Shown: one piece after another, positions 52,986 to 62,781 of the stretch
How positions within the stretch are numbered: position 1 is the stretch's first letter
Layout: each line of letters opens with the position of its first letter
Assembly (NCBI RefSeq): GCF_014518315.1
Contig: NZ_JACVEL010000006.1
Location: forward strand, 62,001 to 126,000
Direction of reading: 5' to 3'
Source of the DNA: Taishania pollutisoli
Lineage (GTDB): Bacteria; Bacteroidota; Bacteroidia; Flavobacteriales_D; Crocinitomicaceae
Length of the DNA: 64,000 nt
The notes under the pieces: generated by a model
Database searches by the model: none
What the model was told of the DNA's origin: nothing
Seen by the model: only the letters and a program-made list of their open reading frames with translations
Made by a program: the position numbers and the translations under genes

Positions 52986-55900
52986 TTACCGGATTAAATT
53001 GACCGTTCCGTGAATCGTTTTCCGTTCATCTACACTTCTGGATTTGAGCTCAATTTTCCAGACATAAGTTCCATCCTGACACAGCACCCCTGTCCGGTGA
53101 GAAACACCATCCCACCCTACTTCGACGTCCCTTGACTCGAAAATCAATTCGCCCCATCTGTTATATATCGTGAGACTATAATTATAGATATCAATTCCTG
53201 AACTGATAACCGGCTTAAACGTTTGATTAAATTGGTCGCCATCCGGTGTAAAGGTATTCGGAACATAAAATAATTGCACCTCATCAATCCGCACAATCAA
53301 ATACGTTGTATCATAACATCCGATGGTATTGGATGCAACCAGCATGACCGTATAAGCAGCACTCATGTCGTTTGAATATTCATGTGTCGGATCTTCCAGA
53401 TATGAAAACCCCGTCTCATCCCCGAAATCCCAGAAATAATTCGTTGCATGCTGTGACATATTCTCAAATTCAACACTTGTACCGAAACCGGAAAGTTGCT
53501 GATGAGTAATGAAAAAATCTGCAACTGGTGCCGGTTCCGCACATACATAGTCTGTAATAGTATGACTATTCGTACATCCTTCAATTGTTGTCAGCGTCAA
53601 GGTTACATCCTGACACCCGGGAACCTCAAATGTATTTGAAATATCTGTACACCCGTTGATCAAAGTACCATCTTCCATGGTCCATTCACAACTCGCATAA
53701 TTTCCCGTAGATGTATTCTGAAATGCTGTTGTCAATGGTACACACCCAACGAGGTTTGTCCCGTAAAAACTCACAACTGGTAGCTGTACCACATCAACAA
53801 CAAGCTGTGCTGTGTGCTGACATGCATTTGAATCGGTAACTGTAGCGGAATAAGTTGTTGAACCTGTAGGTGACACGGAATGACTCCATTGATTCGCGGG
53901 CAATCCCTGAGTCCAGGTAATGGAATACGGGGTTGTTCCTCCTGTCGCATTTGCTGTGATGGTTGTATAATCACCGGGACAAATCAGCAAGTGACTTGCT
54001 CCGACTGACAGCTGCAACACATCAGGTTCATCAATGGCTACAGATAAGGTAGTTGTACATGCATTATCATCGGTCACTGTTACGATGTAATTTCCGGCAG
54101 TAAGGTTCGTTCCCACCGCTCCTGTTTGAACAGGAGCCGTATTCCAGCTGTATTGATAGGGAGCGGTTCCCCCGCTTGCCTGAACTTCGGCACTTCCATC
54201 ACTTAGCCCAAAGCAGGACACATCCGTTTGATCGATCACTGCAATACTTAGAGCTGTTGGTTGCCCTATTAGTACGGAGACGGAATCTACACAGTTATTC
54301 GAATCGGTTACGACAACTCTATATGCACCTGCAGCCAATCCGGTAGCGACAGCTGTTGTCTGGACAGGAATGGTATTCCAACTATATGAATAAGGAGCTG
54401 TTCCTCCGGTTACTGAAACAGTTGCCGTCCCGTCTGTTGACTGGTAACAGGAAGCATTTGTCTGTGCTGAAATAACCGGTGTCAGAACAGCAGGTTCTGT
54501 GATCGTAACAGAAGAATCAACTACACAATTGATCGCATCGGTAATGGTTACAACATACGTTCCCGCCGGTAAATTCACCGCATTTGCCGTTGATTGAACA
54601 GGCGTTGTGTTCCAGCTGTAAACATATGGAGCGATTCCTCCCGTTACACTGGCATTAGCCGAACCATTACTCAATCCGTTACAAGTCACATTGACGGGGG
54701 GATTGATTGCAGGTTGCGGATTACTGACTACTACTTCAACACTGTCAACTACCTCGCACAATTTATAAAATGAGATGTCATCAATCGCGAAATCGTTCCC
54801 CGGTTGTCCACCTGAAGTTTCAGAAAGGCAAATCGTTGCCGAAGTAGCACTCCCTGAATTCCAAATCACATAAAACTCATTCCACTGACAAGAAGCCAAC
54901 GGAGTTGTTTGAGGAGTTCCGATCTGGGCCCCGTTAATCTCAAACCCCAGTGTGGATGTATTTCCGGTTCCATTGACATTGATCAGCCAGGAAGAAAATG
55001 CATATTCCGTATTCGGTTCCACGGGAATGGTCTGGCACCAGTAACTGGTTCCAGCAGCAACACCACTGGTACCATCCGCACCATCCATAATTAACGCGTT
55101 ACCGGAACCTGAAGTATGATCACCGCATCCTGTCGGCCACCAGCCATTTGTCACGTTCGGAGCAACGGTATAGTGTCCGGGAGGTCCCAGCGGGTTCGGT
55201 GGACTATAAATATACCCGGAACTAAACCCTGTGTTTCCGGCTTCAAAATCACCGTTGACCACCAGGTTGTCTCCCACCTGCATTTTTGTACGCACCGTGT
55301 AGGTTGTCGTCACAACAGGTGTTGCTACCGGATCCGGAATTGTTGTTGAACTCAGTGTAGGATCAGCATCCCATTCGTATTCAACTCCTCCCTGCGCGTC
55401 CAATTGAACGGAATTACCAATACAAATACTGGTATCATTCGTCAGGGTAAAAGACAGGGAAGGTGCCGTAATAATTGTTGTAACAATACTATCACAAGCA
55501 GGAAGAGAAGTTGTCGCCAATGTATCAATATATGTTCCCGATTGATTCACAACCGCTCCTCCCGGAAGGGTAAAGTTTTCTCCGAAACATAAACTAATGT
55601 TTTTTGTATACCGCTTGTAGTCATGTATGGTTATCTGGGTATTGATTGTATCCTCCACACAGGCAATGTAACGGATCAGCGTTACATTATATGTACCAGG
55701 CGTGTTATATGTATGAACGGGAACCAACGCCGTACTTTCGTTATTACTTCCTGATACCGGATCTCCGAAATTCCATCGTACAGAATCCAATACCGCAGCA
55801 CCGGTAATGCTAAATGAGGTTGAACTTTCTACACAATCATTCGTATAGGTAATATCCGAATCACTGATTAAGAAAGATGTTACAAAGGGAGGAAGTCCCA

Positions 55901-56987
55901 GGACACATATCCGCCCTGCCAGTCCTACCTGTGATGCGACGAAATTACATCCTGCTCCCGGAACATTCGGATTGTTGATAACCCCCAAACTACTCAGCCC
56001 TATTTCTGCAACGTAAATTTTTCCATCGCTCGCCAACTGTAGTGCGCCACCATTGTATGAAGGACGGGTTCCGGAGCTTCCGCTGGTATACCCGATTAAT
56101 GTTTCAGTAGCCGGTATATTCGCTGCTGTCAAATCCCATTGCGCCAATGCCCAGTTATGAATATTTGTCGCATACAATAAATTACTATTAGGTGAGAATG
56201 CGACTCCGTAACTTCCATTGTTGTACCCAAAATAATTCAACGCTCCCAACGCAACGGCATTGGAAACAACACCTGTTAAGTTATCAAAATCAGTCACCTC
56301 AATTCCTGTAGAAGTACTGGCAGATGCTAATTTTGTTGCATTCGGCGAAGCGACCAGGTATCCCCAGTTTTCTCCGTTTGTGATTCCGACTACCGATTCC
56401 ACAGGTGTGGTATTCACTCCATTGCAATCAATTAAAAAAGAAACGTATTTTTTACTCGAACCGTTTTCACGTCCTACTACCCAGTAATATATCCCGTTAG
56501 CATGTTTTACAGCCGTTACTTTCTCAGAAGAAGGAGCGAACATCAATGTGTTTTTATTCCCGGGAAGTATGGCTCCAAGCCCTCCCGCCAGTGTCATATC
56601 AATTTCACTGAAACGCATCCCGACAGCACCCGCTTCAGGCACGGTGATAATGTAATAATTCGTGGTACTTCCGGGCTTAGGAATAATAATTGCCGATTGT
56701 GCGGAAGAAGGATTCCCTAATAATCCCGTTCCGTTTGACATGATCACGTGATTCCTGTTCCAGACATTCAACCCATCGGAGTAAAACAATAAATTTCCTG
56801 CTGCATCAGAAATGGTGGCACATCCCTCTGAAGTGGTGAGTGCTCCGTTGGTTAAAGCGACCGGCGGATCTGAATTAAAACTCAATCCGGCGTAATTTCC
56901 AAAATACCAATTATTCGCTTCTCCTTGTCCGAATAAGTAAGAAGCACAAAATAGCGCAAGCAGAAGTAGATACGGTTTTTGTTGCAT
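52986..56987 (-). CDS. Large T9SS surface protein with SprB repeats and gliding-type C-terminus
   Basis: Exported protein of 1333 residues. A signal peptide (LLLLALFCASYLFG) is followed by a beta-propeller-like region of about 350 residues and a PKD-type domain (VRWNFGDPVSGSNNEST). A carbohydrate-binding-like module comes next (LVVNGDFEAGNTGFSSGYIY), then three SprB repeats and another PKD domain (NYFWDFGDETGFSYLEDPTH). The end (NTFTPDGDQFNQTFKPVISS, YNRWGELIFES) is the gliding-motility-associated type B T9SS sorting domain. It is probably displayed on the cell surface or secreted; an adhesin role is inference. It is a single gene with a 158-base gap to the divergent LVIVD protein. Confidence 0.9.
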   Translation of the reverse strand: MQQKPYLLLLALFCASYLFGQGEANNWYFGNYAGLSFNSDPPVALTNGALTTSEGCATISDAAGNLLFYSDGLNVWNRNHVIMSNGTGLLGNPSSAQSAIIIPKPGSTTNYYIITVPEAGAVGMRFSEIDMTLAGGLGAILPGNKNTLMFAPSSEKVTAVKHANGIYYWVVGRENGSSKKYVSFLIDCNGVNTTPVESVVGITNGENWGYLVASPNATKLASASTSTGIEVTDFDNLTGVVSNAVALGALNYFGYNNGSYGVAFSPNSNLLYATNIHNWALAQWDLTAANIPATETLIGYTSGSSGTRPSYNGGALQLASDGKIYVAEIGLSSLGVINNPNVPGAGCNFVASQVGLAGRICVLGLPPFVTSFLISDSDITYTNDCVESSTSFSITGAAVLDSVRWNFGDPVSGSNNESTALVPVHTYNTPGTYNVTLIRYIACVEDTINTQITIHDYKRYTKNISLCFGENFTLPGGAVVNQSGTYIDTLATTSLPACDSIVTTIITAPSLSFTLTNDTSICIGNSVQLDAQGGVEYEWDADPTLSSTTIPDPVATPVVTTTYTVRTKMQVGDNLVVNGDFEAGNTGFSSGYIYSPPNPLGPPGHYTVAPNVTNGWWPTGCGDHTSGSGNALIMDGADGTSGVAAGTSYWCQTIPVEPNTEYAFSSWLINVNGTGNTSTLGFEINGAQIGTPQTTPLASCQWNEFYVIWNSGSATSATICLSETSGGQPGNDFAIDDISFYKLCEVVDSVEVVVSNPQPAINPPVNVTCNGLSNGSANASVTGGIAPYVYSWNTTPVQSTANAVNLPAGTYVVTITDAINCVVDSSVTITEPAVLTPVISAQTNASCYQSTDGTATVSVTGGTAPYSYSWNTIPVQTTAVATGLAAGAYRVVVTDSNNCVDSVSVLIGQPTALSIAVIDQTDVSCFGLSDGSAEVQASGGTAPYQYSWNTAPVQTGAVGTNLTAGNYIVTVTDDNACTTTLSVAIDEPDVLQLSVGASHLLICPGDYTTITANATGGTTPYSITWTQGLPANQWSHSVSPTGSTTYSATVTDSNACQHTAQLVVDVVQLPVVSFYGTNLVGCVPLTTAFQNTSTGNYASCEWTMEDGTLINGCTDISNTFEVPGCQDVTLTLTTIEGCTNSHTITDYVCAEPAPVADFFITHQQLSGFGTSVEFENMSQHATNYFWDFGDETGFSYLEDPTHEYSNDMSAAYTVMLVASNTIGCYDTTYLIVRIDEVQLFYVPNTFTPDGDQFNQTFKPVISSGIDIYNYSLTIYNRWGELIFESRDVEVGWDGVSHRTGVLCQDGTYVWKIELKSRSVDERKTIHGTVNLIR
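54030..54705 (-). repeat. Three SprB-type protein repeats
   Basis: Three repeats of about 76 residues each, within the large T9SS protein. Each has C-x-G/S-x-x-DG(S/T)A, then GG(T/I)APYxYSWNT and GxYxVxVTDxxxC. SprB repeats are named after the Flavobacterium johnsoniae gliding adhesin SprB; here only three are present. Confidence 0.85.
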
Positions 56988-57145
56988 ATGATTAGTATAA
57001 TAATTGTAGTTTCCTCACTAAAGAACGGATTTTTTTTTAATTAGTTGCCAATTTTCACATAAAAACTCATTAAAATCTTTATTTATCTTCCTCAAAAGAA
57101 CTACTTTAATCACTATCTTTACACGAGTATAGACGAATCCATCTT

Positions 57146-59476
57146 ATGAAACATATTCTGATTACACTTTTTTCCCTGCACCTTATTACTTCCTTTTCAC
57201 AACTGAATATGGAGTTACTTTCACGGGTTGATTACCAGGCACTGCACACAGCACAGCTAAATGACATCTGGGCATATGTTGATGAGGAAGGCAATGAATA
57301 CGCAATTGTCGGCACAACAAAAGGTACTTCTATTGTTAATATTTCCGATCCCGAAAATCCGGTGGAAGTTTTCTGGGAACCCGGAATGGAATCCGTCTGG
57401 CGGGACATGGTTACCTGGGGAGATTACGCGTATATCACAACGGAAGCTACCAATGGACTATTGATCATTGATCTGTCCCCTCTGCCGCAATCGGCCGATT
57501 TACCAGTCAGTTATTACTATGGAGACGGAGGTGTTAACTACGCAAGGGCACACACGGTTTTTGCAGCAGACGGTTATTGTTATTTATTTGGTTCTAACAT
57601 CGGAAACGGAGGTGCTCAGATTCTGGACATTCAGACCGACCCGATGAACCCTGTCATTGTTGGTGAGTTCGATAACTGGTACTGCCACGATGGTGTTGTC
57701 CAAAATGACACCATGTATCTCGCTCACATTTATGAAGGATTTTTCAGTGTTGTGGACATTACCGACAAAAGCAATCCCGTATTATTAGGAACAAAAACGA
57801 CTCCTTCTAATTTCACTCACAATATCTGGCCGACACCTGACGGCAACTATGCATTTACAACGGATGAAGTAATTGGGGCATACATCGCCGCCTATGACAT
57901 AAGCAATCCTTCCAATATGATTGAATTGGACCGGATTCAGAGTTCTCCCGGGAAAAATGTTGTTCCGCACAATACCCACTTTATCAATAATTTTATTGTT
58001 ACAAGTTATTACTCGGATGGTATAACCATTCATGATGTCACTTATCCGTACAATATGATCGAAGTTGGTCATTATGACACCTATCCGTATCAGACTCCCG
58101 GCTTTGACGGTTGCTGGGGCGCCTATCCGTATCTTCCTTCGGGGAATGTACTGGCAACGGACCGGGAATATGGATTGTTCGTGTTGGGAGCAACCTATCA
58201 ACAAGCAGCTTACCTGGAAGGAACTGTTACTGACATTTCTACGGGACTTCCGATTGACAATGTTGAAATCAGCATCGCGAACTGGGATCATGATAATGCG
58301 ACTAACACCAATGGTTTCTACGCTACCGGAAGGGCACACGGAGGCGTGGTTACAGTTAGCTATTCAAAAGTAGGTTACTATACGGAAACCGATAACGTTG
58401 TGATACAAAACGGAGTTATTACAACCCATAACGTTCAAATGATTCCCATCCCTCCATACGACCTCACCATTACTGTTGTTGATGAAGCAACCGGAGACGT
58501 GCTGCCAAGTGCATCTATCCGGATTGAGAACGAATTAATTTCCCATGACGGCATTACAAATGGAATCGGTGAAGAGGACATGACACTTTATTACGAAGGA
58601 ATGTATACTATAACGGTTGGGAAATGGGGATATTATTCAACCTGTTACGATCTGGTACTGGATCAGTTCTCCGAAGATTTCACTGTTTCGCTGAAAAAAG
58701 GATATTACGATGACTTCACATTCGATTTCGGATGGTATGCCACCGGAAGTGCTGTGAGTGGTTTGTGGACAAGGGATATTCCGTTTGAAACGCAGGAAAC
58801 TGCCAATCCGGACAGAGATGCACCGTGGGATTGCGGTAAATATGCTTACGTAACCGGAAACACGCACAACTATAACTTTACCATTGATGAAGTGGATGGC
58901 GGCAATGTTCAGCTTTTTTCTCCAATGATGGATTTAACCGGGTATTCTGATCCGCACATCAATTATTTCAAATGGTTTTACACCCGTTACGGAGAAACAC
59001 CTCCCGTTGACTCACTGACGATATCCATCCTAAACGGCTCTCAAACTGTCCGGGTAGATGTCTTGAAAGTACGTGATGTTATGAATAATTGGGAACATGC
59101 CTCCATACGGGTACTCGATTACCTTCCTGTGACAGCGACAATGCAGCTCCTGATTGAAACGTCCGATTATCCGCCTGACTGGAACGTTGTGGAAGCAGGA
59201 TTTGATCACTTATATGTCACCAATCAATCAACCGTGTCTGTAGAAGAACCCTCATCGAAAGAAAAGCTGACGGTATACCCAAATCCTTTTCAAAACAAGA
59301 TAACAGTTGGAAACATAGAGGCCGAGGCAAGTTATTCCATTTGTGATATTAATGGCAGAACGTTGCTAACGGGAACACTTGCTCCTTCATCTCCCGGGAT
59401 CGACACGACTCTGTTACATTCCGGAATGTATTTGATTACAATTGGAACAACGACTTTCCGAATTGTGAAAAATTGA
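57146..59476 (+). CDS. Choice-of-anchor B (LVIVD-repeat) surface protein, T9SS
   Basis: Exported protein of 776 residues. The signal peptide (LITLFSLHLITSFS) precedes a propeller of LVIVD-type repeats (YAIVGTTKGTSIVNISDPEN, GFFSVVDITDKSNPVLLGT) covering residues ~30-360. Two carboxypeptidase-regulatory-like beta domains follow (LEGTVTDISTGLPIDNVEIS, LTITVVDEATGDVLPSASIR). The last ~75 residues are a type A T9SS sorting domain (KLTVYPNPFQNKITVGN, GMYLITIGT). Such proteins are common in Bacteroidota but lack a defined activity. TATCTTTA near 57114 may be a weak -7 box. It is transcribed away from the SprB-repeat protein. Confidence 0.88.
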   Translation: MKHILITLFSLHLITSFSQLNMELLSRVDYQALHTAQLNDIWAYVDEEGNEYAIVGTTKGTSIVNISDPENPVEVFWEPGMESVWRDMVTWGDYAYITTEATNGLLIIDLSPLPQSADLPVSYYYGDGGVNYARAHTVFAADGYCYLFGSNIGNGGAQILDIQTDPMNPVIVGEFDNWYCHDGVVQNDTMYLAHIYEGFFSVVDITDKSNPVLLGTKTTPSNFTHNIWPTPDGNYAFTTDEVIGAYIAAYDISNPSNMIELDRIQSSPGKNVVPHNTHFINNFIVTSYYSDGITIHDVTYPYNMIEVGHYDTYPYQTPGFDGCWGAYPYLPSGNVLATDREYGLFVLGATYQQAAYLEGTVTDISTGLPIDNVEISIANWDHDNATNTNGFYATGRAHGGVVTVSYSKVGYYTETDNVVIQNGVITTHNVQMIPIPPYDLTITVVDEATGDVLPSASIRIENELISHDGITNGIGEEDMTLYYEGMYTITVGKWGYYSTCYDLVLDQFSEDFTVSLKKGYYDDFTFDFGWYATGSAVSGLWTRDIPFETQETANPDRDAPWDCGKYAYVTGNTHNYNFTIDEVDGGNVQLFSPMMDLTGYSDPHINYFKWFYTRYGETPPVDSLTISILNGSQTVRVDVLKVRDVMNNWEHASIRVLDYLPVTATMQLLIETSDYPPDWNVVEAGFDHLYVTNQSTVSVEEPSSKEKLTVYPNPFQNKITVGNIEAEASYSICDINGRTLLTGTLAPSSPGIDTTLLHSGMYLITIGTTTFRIVKN

Positions 59477-59518
59477 CACCTTTATGTACGCTAACTTGAT
59501 TATATTTGTCTGCAAGTA

Positions 59519-60478
59519 TTGAGAACATTGGAGGAAAAATTAAATATATCGGTTGTTATCCCGCTATACAATGAGGACGAATCACTTCCGGAATTGCATG
59601 CGTGGATCAAACAGGTAATGGATCAGCACACTTTTTCGTACGAAGTGATTTTTGTAGATGACGGAAGCAAGGACCGTTCATGGCAAGTGATTGAAGGACT
59701 TGTTGCATCACATTCAGAAGTAAGGGGAATCAAATTTCAACGCAACTACGGTAAATCTGCCGCATTGCAAAAAGGATTTGAGGCGGTCCGGGGGGACGTT
59801 GTCATCACCATGGATGCAGATTTACAAGATTCTCCGGATGAAATCCCTGAACTTTACCGGATGATCACAGAAGAAGATCTGGACGTGGTATCCGGATGGA
59901 AGAAAAAACGGTATGATCCCATTTCAAAGACAATTCCGACAAAACTATACAACTGGACAGCAAGACGCTTGTCCGGCATTTACCTGCACGATTTCAACTG
60001 CGGATTAAAAGCCTATAAATATTCCGTTGTCAAAAGCATCGAAATTTACGGGGATATGCACCGGTATATTCCTGTACTGGCAAAGAACGCCGGTTTTTCG
60101 AAAATCGGAGAGAAAGTGGTTCAGCATAAAGCACGAAAATACGGCGTTACAAAATTCGGGTTAAACCGTTTTGTCAATGGTCCGTTGGATTTGATTTCCG
60201 TCGTGTTTATGGGGAAATTCGGTAAAAAACCTATGCACTTCTTCGGTGCCATCGGTATTGTGATGTTCCTGATCGGGTTCGGGCTCACACTTTACCTGAC
60301 GATCGATAAGTTATTTATCAACCAGGGAGCCATGAAAATTTCTGATAGAACGGAATTCTACATCTGTTTAGCCGCAATGGTTATCGGAGTTCAGTTTTTC
60401 CTCGCAGGGTTTCTTGCGGAACTGATCGGCAGGAACTCTTCGACCAGAAACGTGTACCTGATCGAAAAAGAAATTTAA
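59519..60478 (+). CDS. Glycosyltransferase family 2, polyprenyl-phosphate sugar type
   Basis: Membrane-bound sugar transferase of 319 residues, of the dolichol-phosphate-mannose synthase/GtrB/ArnC type, which loads a sugar onto a polyprenyl-phosphate carrier. The GT-A core has ISVVIPLYNEDESLPEL, FVDDGSKDRSW and VITMDADLQDSPDEIPEL (DxD). Two C-terminal transmembrane segments follow (FGAIGIVMFLIGFGLTLYLT and FYICLAAMVIGVQFFLAGFL). There is no ATG: TTG at 59519 or 59528 must be the start. A TATATTTG box at 59501-59508 lies close upstream. The HAD gene follows after 3 bases. Confidence 0.88.
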   Translation: MRTLEEKLNISVVIPLYNEDESLPELHAWIKQVMDQHTFSYEVIFVDDGSKDRSWQVIEGLVASHSEVRGIKFQRNYGKSAALQKGFEAVRGDVVITMDADLQDSPDEIPELYRMITEEDLDVVSGWKKKRYDPISKTIPTKLYNWTARRLSGIYLHDFNCGLKAYKYSVVKSIEIYGDMHRYIPVLAKNAGFSKIGEKVVQHKARKYGVTKFGLNRFVNGPLDLISVVFMGKFGKKPMHFFGAIGIVMFLIGFGLTLYLTIDKLFINQGAMKISDRTEFYICLAAMVIGVQFFLAGFLAELIGRNSSTRNVYLIEKEI

Positions 60479-60481
60479 ACC

Positions 60482-61033
60482 ATGAAGAATTGGAACATTG
60501 ATTCAACCTGGTCTTTATTCTTAGACCGGGATGGTGTGATCAACACCCGAAAGATCGGAGGATATATCCAATCAGTTGATGAATTTGAATTTTTACCGGG
60601 CGCCTGCTCCGCAATTGCAGAATTGTCACACCTCTTCAAGTACGTATTTGTTGTCACCAATCAACAGGGAATCGGAAAGGGATTAATGACAGAAGGTAAC
60701 CTTTCGGACATCCATCGTTATATGGCAAAACAAGTGGAAATGTCCGGAGGAAAAATAACGCACTGCTATCATGCACCGGATTTGCATCACGACACTAATT
60801 TATTGAGAAAACCCAATACGGGAATGGGACTTCTGGCTAAAAGGCACTATCCCGACATTGATTTTCACAGGTCAGTGATGGTAGGTGACAGTGATACGGA
60901 TATTGAATTTGGTATAAAACTTGGAATGAAAACTGTACGGATTTCAACCGGTAAAGAACTTGCCGTTCCGGCAGATCTTACTGTTCAAAGTCTGGAAGAA
61001 TTAAAAAACAGAATAAAAGCTGAAATACTATGA
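60482..61033 (+). CDS. HAD-IIIA phosphatase, GmhB-like
   Basis: Cytosolic phosphatase of 183 residues, most like D-glycero-D-manno-heptose 1,7-bisphosphate 7-phosphatase. Asp15 and Asp17 in LFLDRDGVINTRK are the catalytic pair. VVTNQQGIGKG is motif II, and MVGDSDTDIEFG supplies the metal-binding acidic residues. The GmhB zinc loop appears incomplete: CYHAPDLHHDTNLLRKPNTG has one Cys and three His, but lacks the CxC pair seen in E. coli GmhB. Its substrate could therefore be another sugar phosphate or histidinol phosphate. It is coupled to the GT2 gene upstream and overlaps the next gene by 4 bases. Confidence 0.82.
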   Translation: MKNWNIDSTWSLFLDRDGVINTRKIGGYIQSVDEFEFLPGACSAIAELSHLFKYVFVVTNQQGIGKGLMTEGNLSDIHRYMAKQVEMSGGKITHCYHAPDLHHDTNLLRKPNTGMGLLAKRHYPDIDFHRSVMVGDSDTDIEFGIKLGMKTVRISTGKELAVPADLTVQSLEELKNRIKAEIL

Positions 61034-61797
61034 TCAGATTGTTGGCAATCTCACTAAGTGTCATTTTAACGGGTTCAAGTGTATTCGGGCAAATCAATCA
61101 AAAGGATGCCCAGGGAAGAAAGCAAGGTGAATGGATCAAAAAACACCCGAACAGTTCTGTAATTATGTACAAAGGTACATTCAAAAACGACAAACCTGTT
61201 GGTACATTTACCTACAATTATCCCAGCAACAAAATTAAGGCAATCATCAAGCACGATGATAACTCCACACGCTCAGAAGCCTATTATTATTTTGAAAACG
61301 GAAAACTGATGTCACACGGAATTTACCGCAACATGAAAAAAGACAGTGTTTGGGTAAGTTTCAATGAAGACGGAAGAATTACCATGACGGAAACCTATAA
61401 AAATGACCTGCTCAACGGAGAAAAGAAACTCTATTATTTACCTTCAGATCCGCAAGACCGGCAAGAAACAGTGATTTCTGTGTACAACTACCTGAACGGG
61501 CAAGTTGAAGGAAAATTTACAGAATATTACCCGACCAAAGTCGTTCGTAAAACAGGGCAGTTCAAAAACCACCGGAGACATGGAGAATGGGTTGAATATG
61601 AGTTGGACGGAAAGAAAATGTCGGTAGAGCATTACCAAAACGGTCAGATGCACGGCTGGTTCATCGGTTACAATAAAAACGGTACAGAAGGCCAGAGAAG
61701 GTATTACCATTTCGGAAGGCTGGTTGAAGGAGATGAACTGAAAAGTCTCCTCCAGCAGATGAAAGAAAAAGGGATCAATCCCAATGGTAAAGACTGA
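61030..61797 (+). CDS. Exported MORN-repeat (YwqK-like) protein
   Basis: Exported protein of 255 residues with a signal peptide (RLLAISLSVILTGSSVFG) and about six MORN-like repeats of the G-x-W/F-x-x-Y/N type (DAQGRKQGEWIKKHPN, GKLMSHGIYRNMKKDSVWVS, HRRHGEWVEYELDGKKM, GQMHGWFIGYNKNG). Automated pipelines call such proteins YwqK-family antitoxins, but no toxin is present here and the exported nature argues against that role. Its ATG overlaps the HAD stop codon (ATGA), so GT2, HAD and this protein form one operon. Confidence 0.82.
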   Translation: MIRLLAISLSVILTGSSVFGQINQKDAQGRKQGEWIKKHPNSSVIMYKGTFKNDKPVGTFTYNYPSNKIKAIIKHDDNSTRSEAYYYFENGKLMSHGIYRNMKKDSVWVSFNEDGRITMTETYKNDLLNGEKKLYYLPSDPQDRQETVISVYNYLNGQVEGKFTEYYPTKVVRKTGQFKNHRRHGEWVEYELDGKKMSVEHYQNGQMHGWFIGYNKNGTEGQRRYYHFGRLVEGDELKSLLQQMKEKGINPNGKD

Positions 61798-61824
61798 CCC
61801 CTTTCGTAATGGTTGTTCGTTTTT

Positions 61825-62766
61825 TTATTCTTTAATGATCAGCACCGTAAGGTTTCCTTTGATCAAATCATTTGAACCTCCGGCATTTCCATCAGCTGTA
61901 CCTCCGGCGTCTTTTGCACGTACCTGAATGGTATGTGATCCTGCGGCCAGGTTAAACACTCCTGACAAGGTCCATTGCGACATGATTTGTCCCAGTCCGG
62001 ATGTGTTAGCGGCAACAACCTGACGCTGAACAGAGCTTGCAGCCCCATCTATATAAATTGCAAAATCAGCTGCGGCATATGATGTACCTGTTCCTGCATT
62101 CTGGAATCCTCCGTTGGTTGAAACATACACTTTTGCATTCGCAGGAACGGTAATCGTCTGTGTCAATCCGGGAATCAATGTATAACTGGTCACTGTTTGT
62201 GTCAATGCCAACTGTCCGGTAGAGAAAACGGTAGCGGCATATTGTCCGGTTGTTCCGGCTGGTCCGGTTGCTCCCACAGCACCTGGTGCTCCAGGCGTGC
62301 CTGCTGGTCCCGCGGGACCTTGTGGACCTGCTGGTCCTTGAGGTCCAGGTGTCCCGTTTGTTGCTGTACCTGCAGTCTCTGCATACAATGCATACGGAAC
62401 ACTCATCAATTGTTGTGTTCCTGTCAATACATAATTGGTACCTCCGTTAAGGTCTGTTTCTGTTTTTATAAAATAAGGTCCGCTTCCCCAGTTAATCGAA
62501 GAGAATGTGCCGTTTTGAACTGTTCCTGCTCCGATCACCAATGACAGTAATCCATTCGCATTCGTAGATGCATTGTGTGTTTCAGCATAAACAACCGCTC
62601 CCGTAACGCTTCCCTGTAAAATGGAAATGCGCGTTCCAACAGGTGAATTAGTTACCAACTGATCCGTACTGTTTCTGATTACAGATTGGTAGGTGAACGA
62701 TTGCGGTGCCTGAGCTGACAACATTCCACTGATTAGTAATGCTCCAAAAAAAGATGATAGTTTCAT
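61825..62766 (-). CDS. Exported collagen-like protein
   Basis: Exported protein of 313 residues. After the signal peptide (LISGMLSAQA) comes a ~115-residue domain common in Bacteroidota surface proteins (FTYQSVIRNSTDQLVTNSPV, QQLMSVPYALYAETAG). A collagen-like Gly-X-Y tract occupies residues 138-176. A globular jelly-roll-like end follows (TQTITVPANAKVYVSTNGGF, AAGSHTIQVRAKDAGG), reminiscent of phage-fibre or C1q-type heads. No T9SS sorting domain is visible. It lies 15 bases downstream of the small T9SS protein on the same strand, so the two are probably co-transcribed. A trimeric surface fibre is inference. Confidence 0.8.
   Translation of the reverse strand: MKLSSFFGALLISGMLSAQAPQSFTYQSVIRNSTDQLVTNSPVGTRISILQGSVTGAVVYAETHNASTNANGLLSLVIGAGTVQNGTFSSINWGSGPYFIKTETDLNGGTNYVLTGTQQLMSVPYALYAETAGTATNGTPGPQGPAGPQGPAGPAGTPGAPGAVGATGPAGTTGQYAATVFSTGQLALTQTVTSYTLIPGLTQTITVPANAKVYVSTNGGFQNAGTGTSYAAADFAIYIDGAASSVQRQVVAANTSGLGQIMSQWTLSGVFNLAAGSHTIQVRAKDAGGTADGNAGGSNDLIKGNLTVLIIKE
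62238..62356 (-). repeat. Collagen-like Gly-X-Y coding repeat
   Basis: About 13 consecutive Gly-X-Y triplets, mostly GPQ, GPA and GAP, inside the collagen-like protein. The tract is short for a stable triple helix but long enough to trimerise with a globular head. Confidence 0.85.
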
Positions 62767-62781
62767 AATGTGCTTTAAATG

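Noticed and set aside
57785-58339. A 184-codon minus-strand frame inside the LVIVD-repeat protein
   Set aside because: It lies wholly opposite a clear T9SS protein and has no recognisable domain or promoter.
61030-61797. Toxin-antitoxin module suggested by the YwqK-like MORN protein
   Set aside because: There is no toxin gene beside it, the protein has a signal peptide, and it sits in a GT2-HAD operon.
62238-62356. Non-coding tandem repeat or phage tail-fibre island
   Set aside because: The repeat is the Gly-X-Y coding tract of an intact exported protein; no phage genes surround it.
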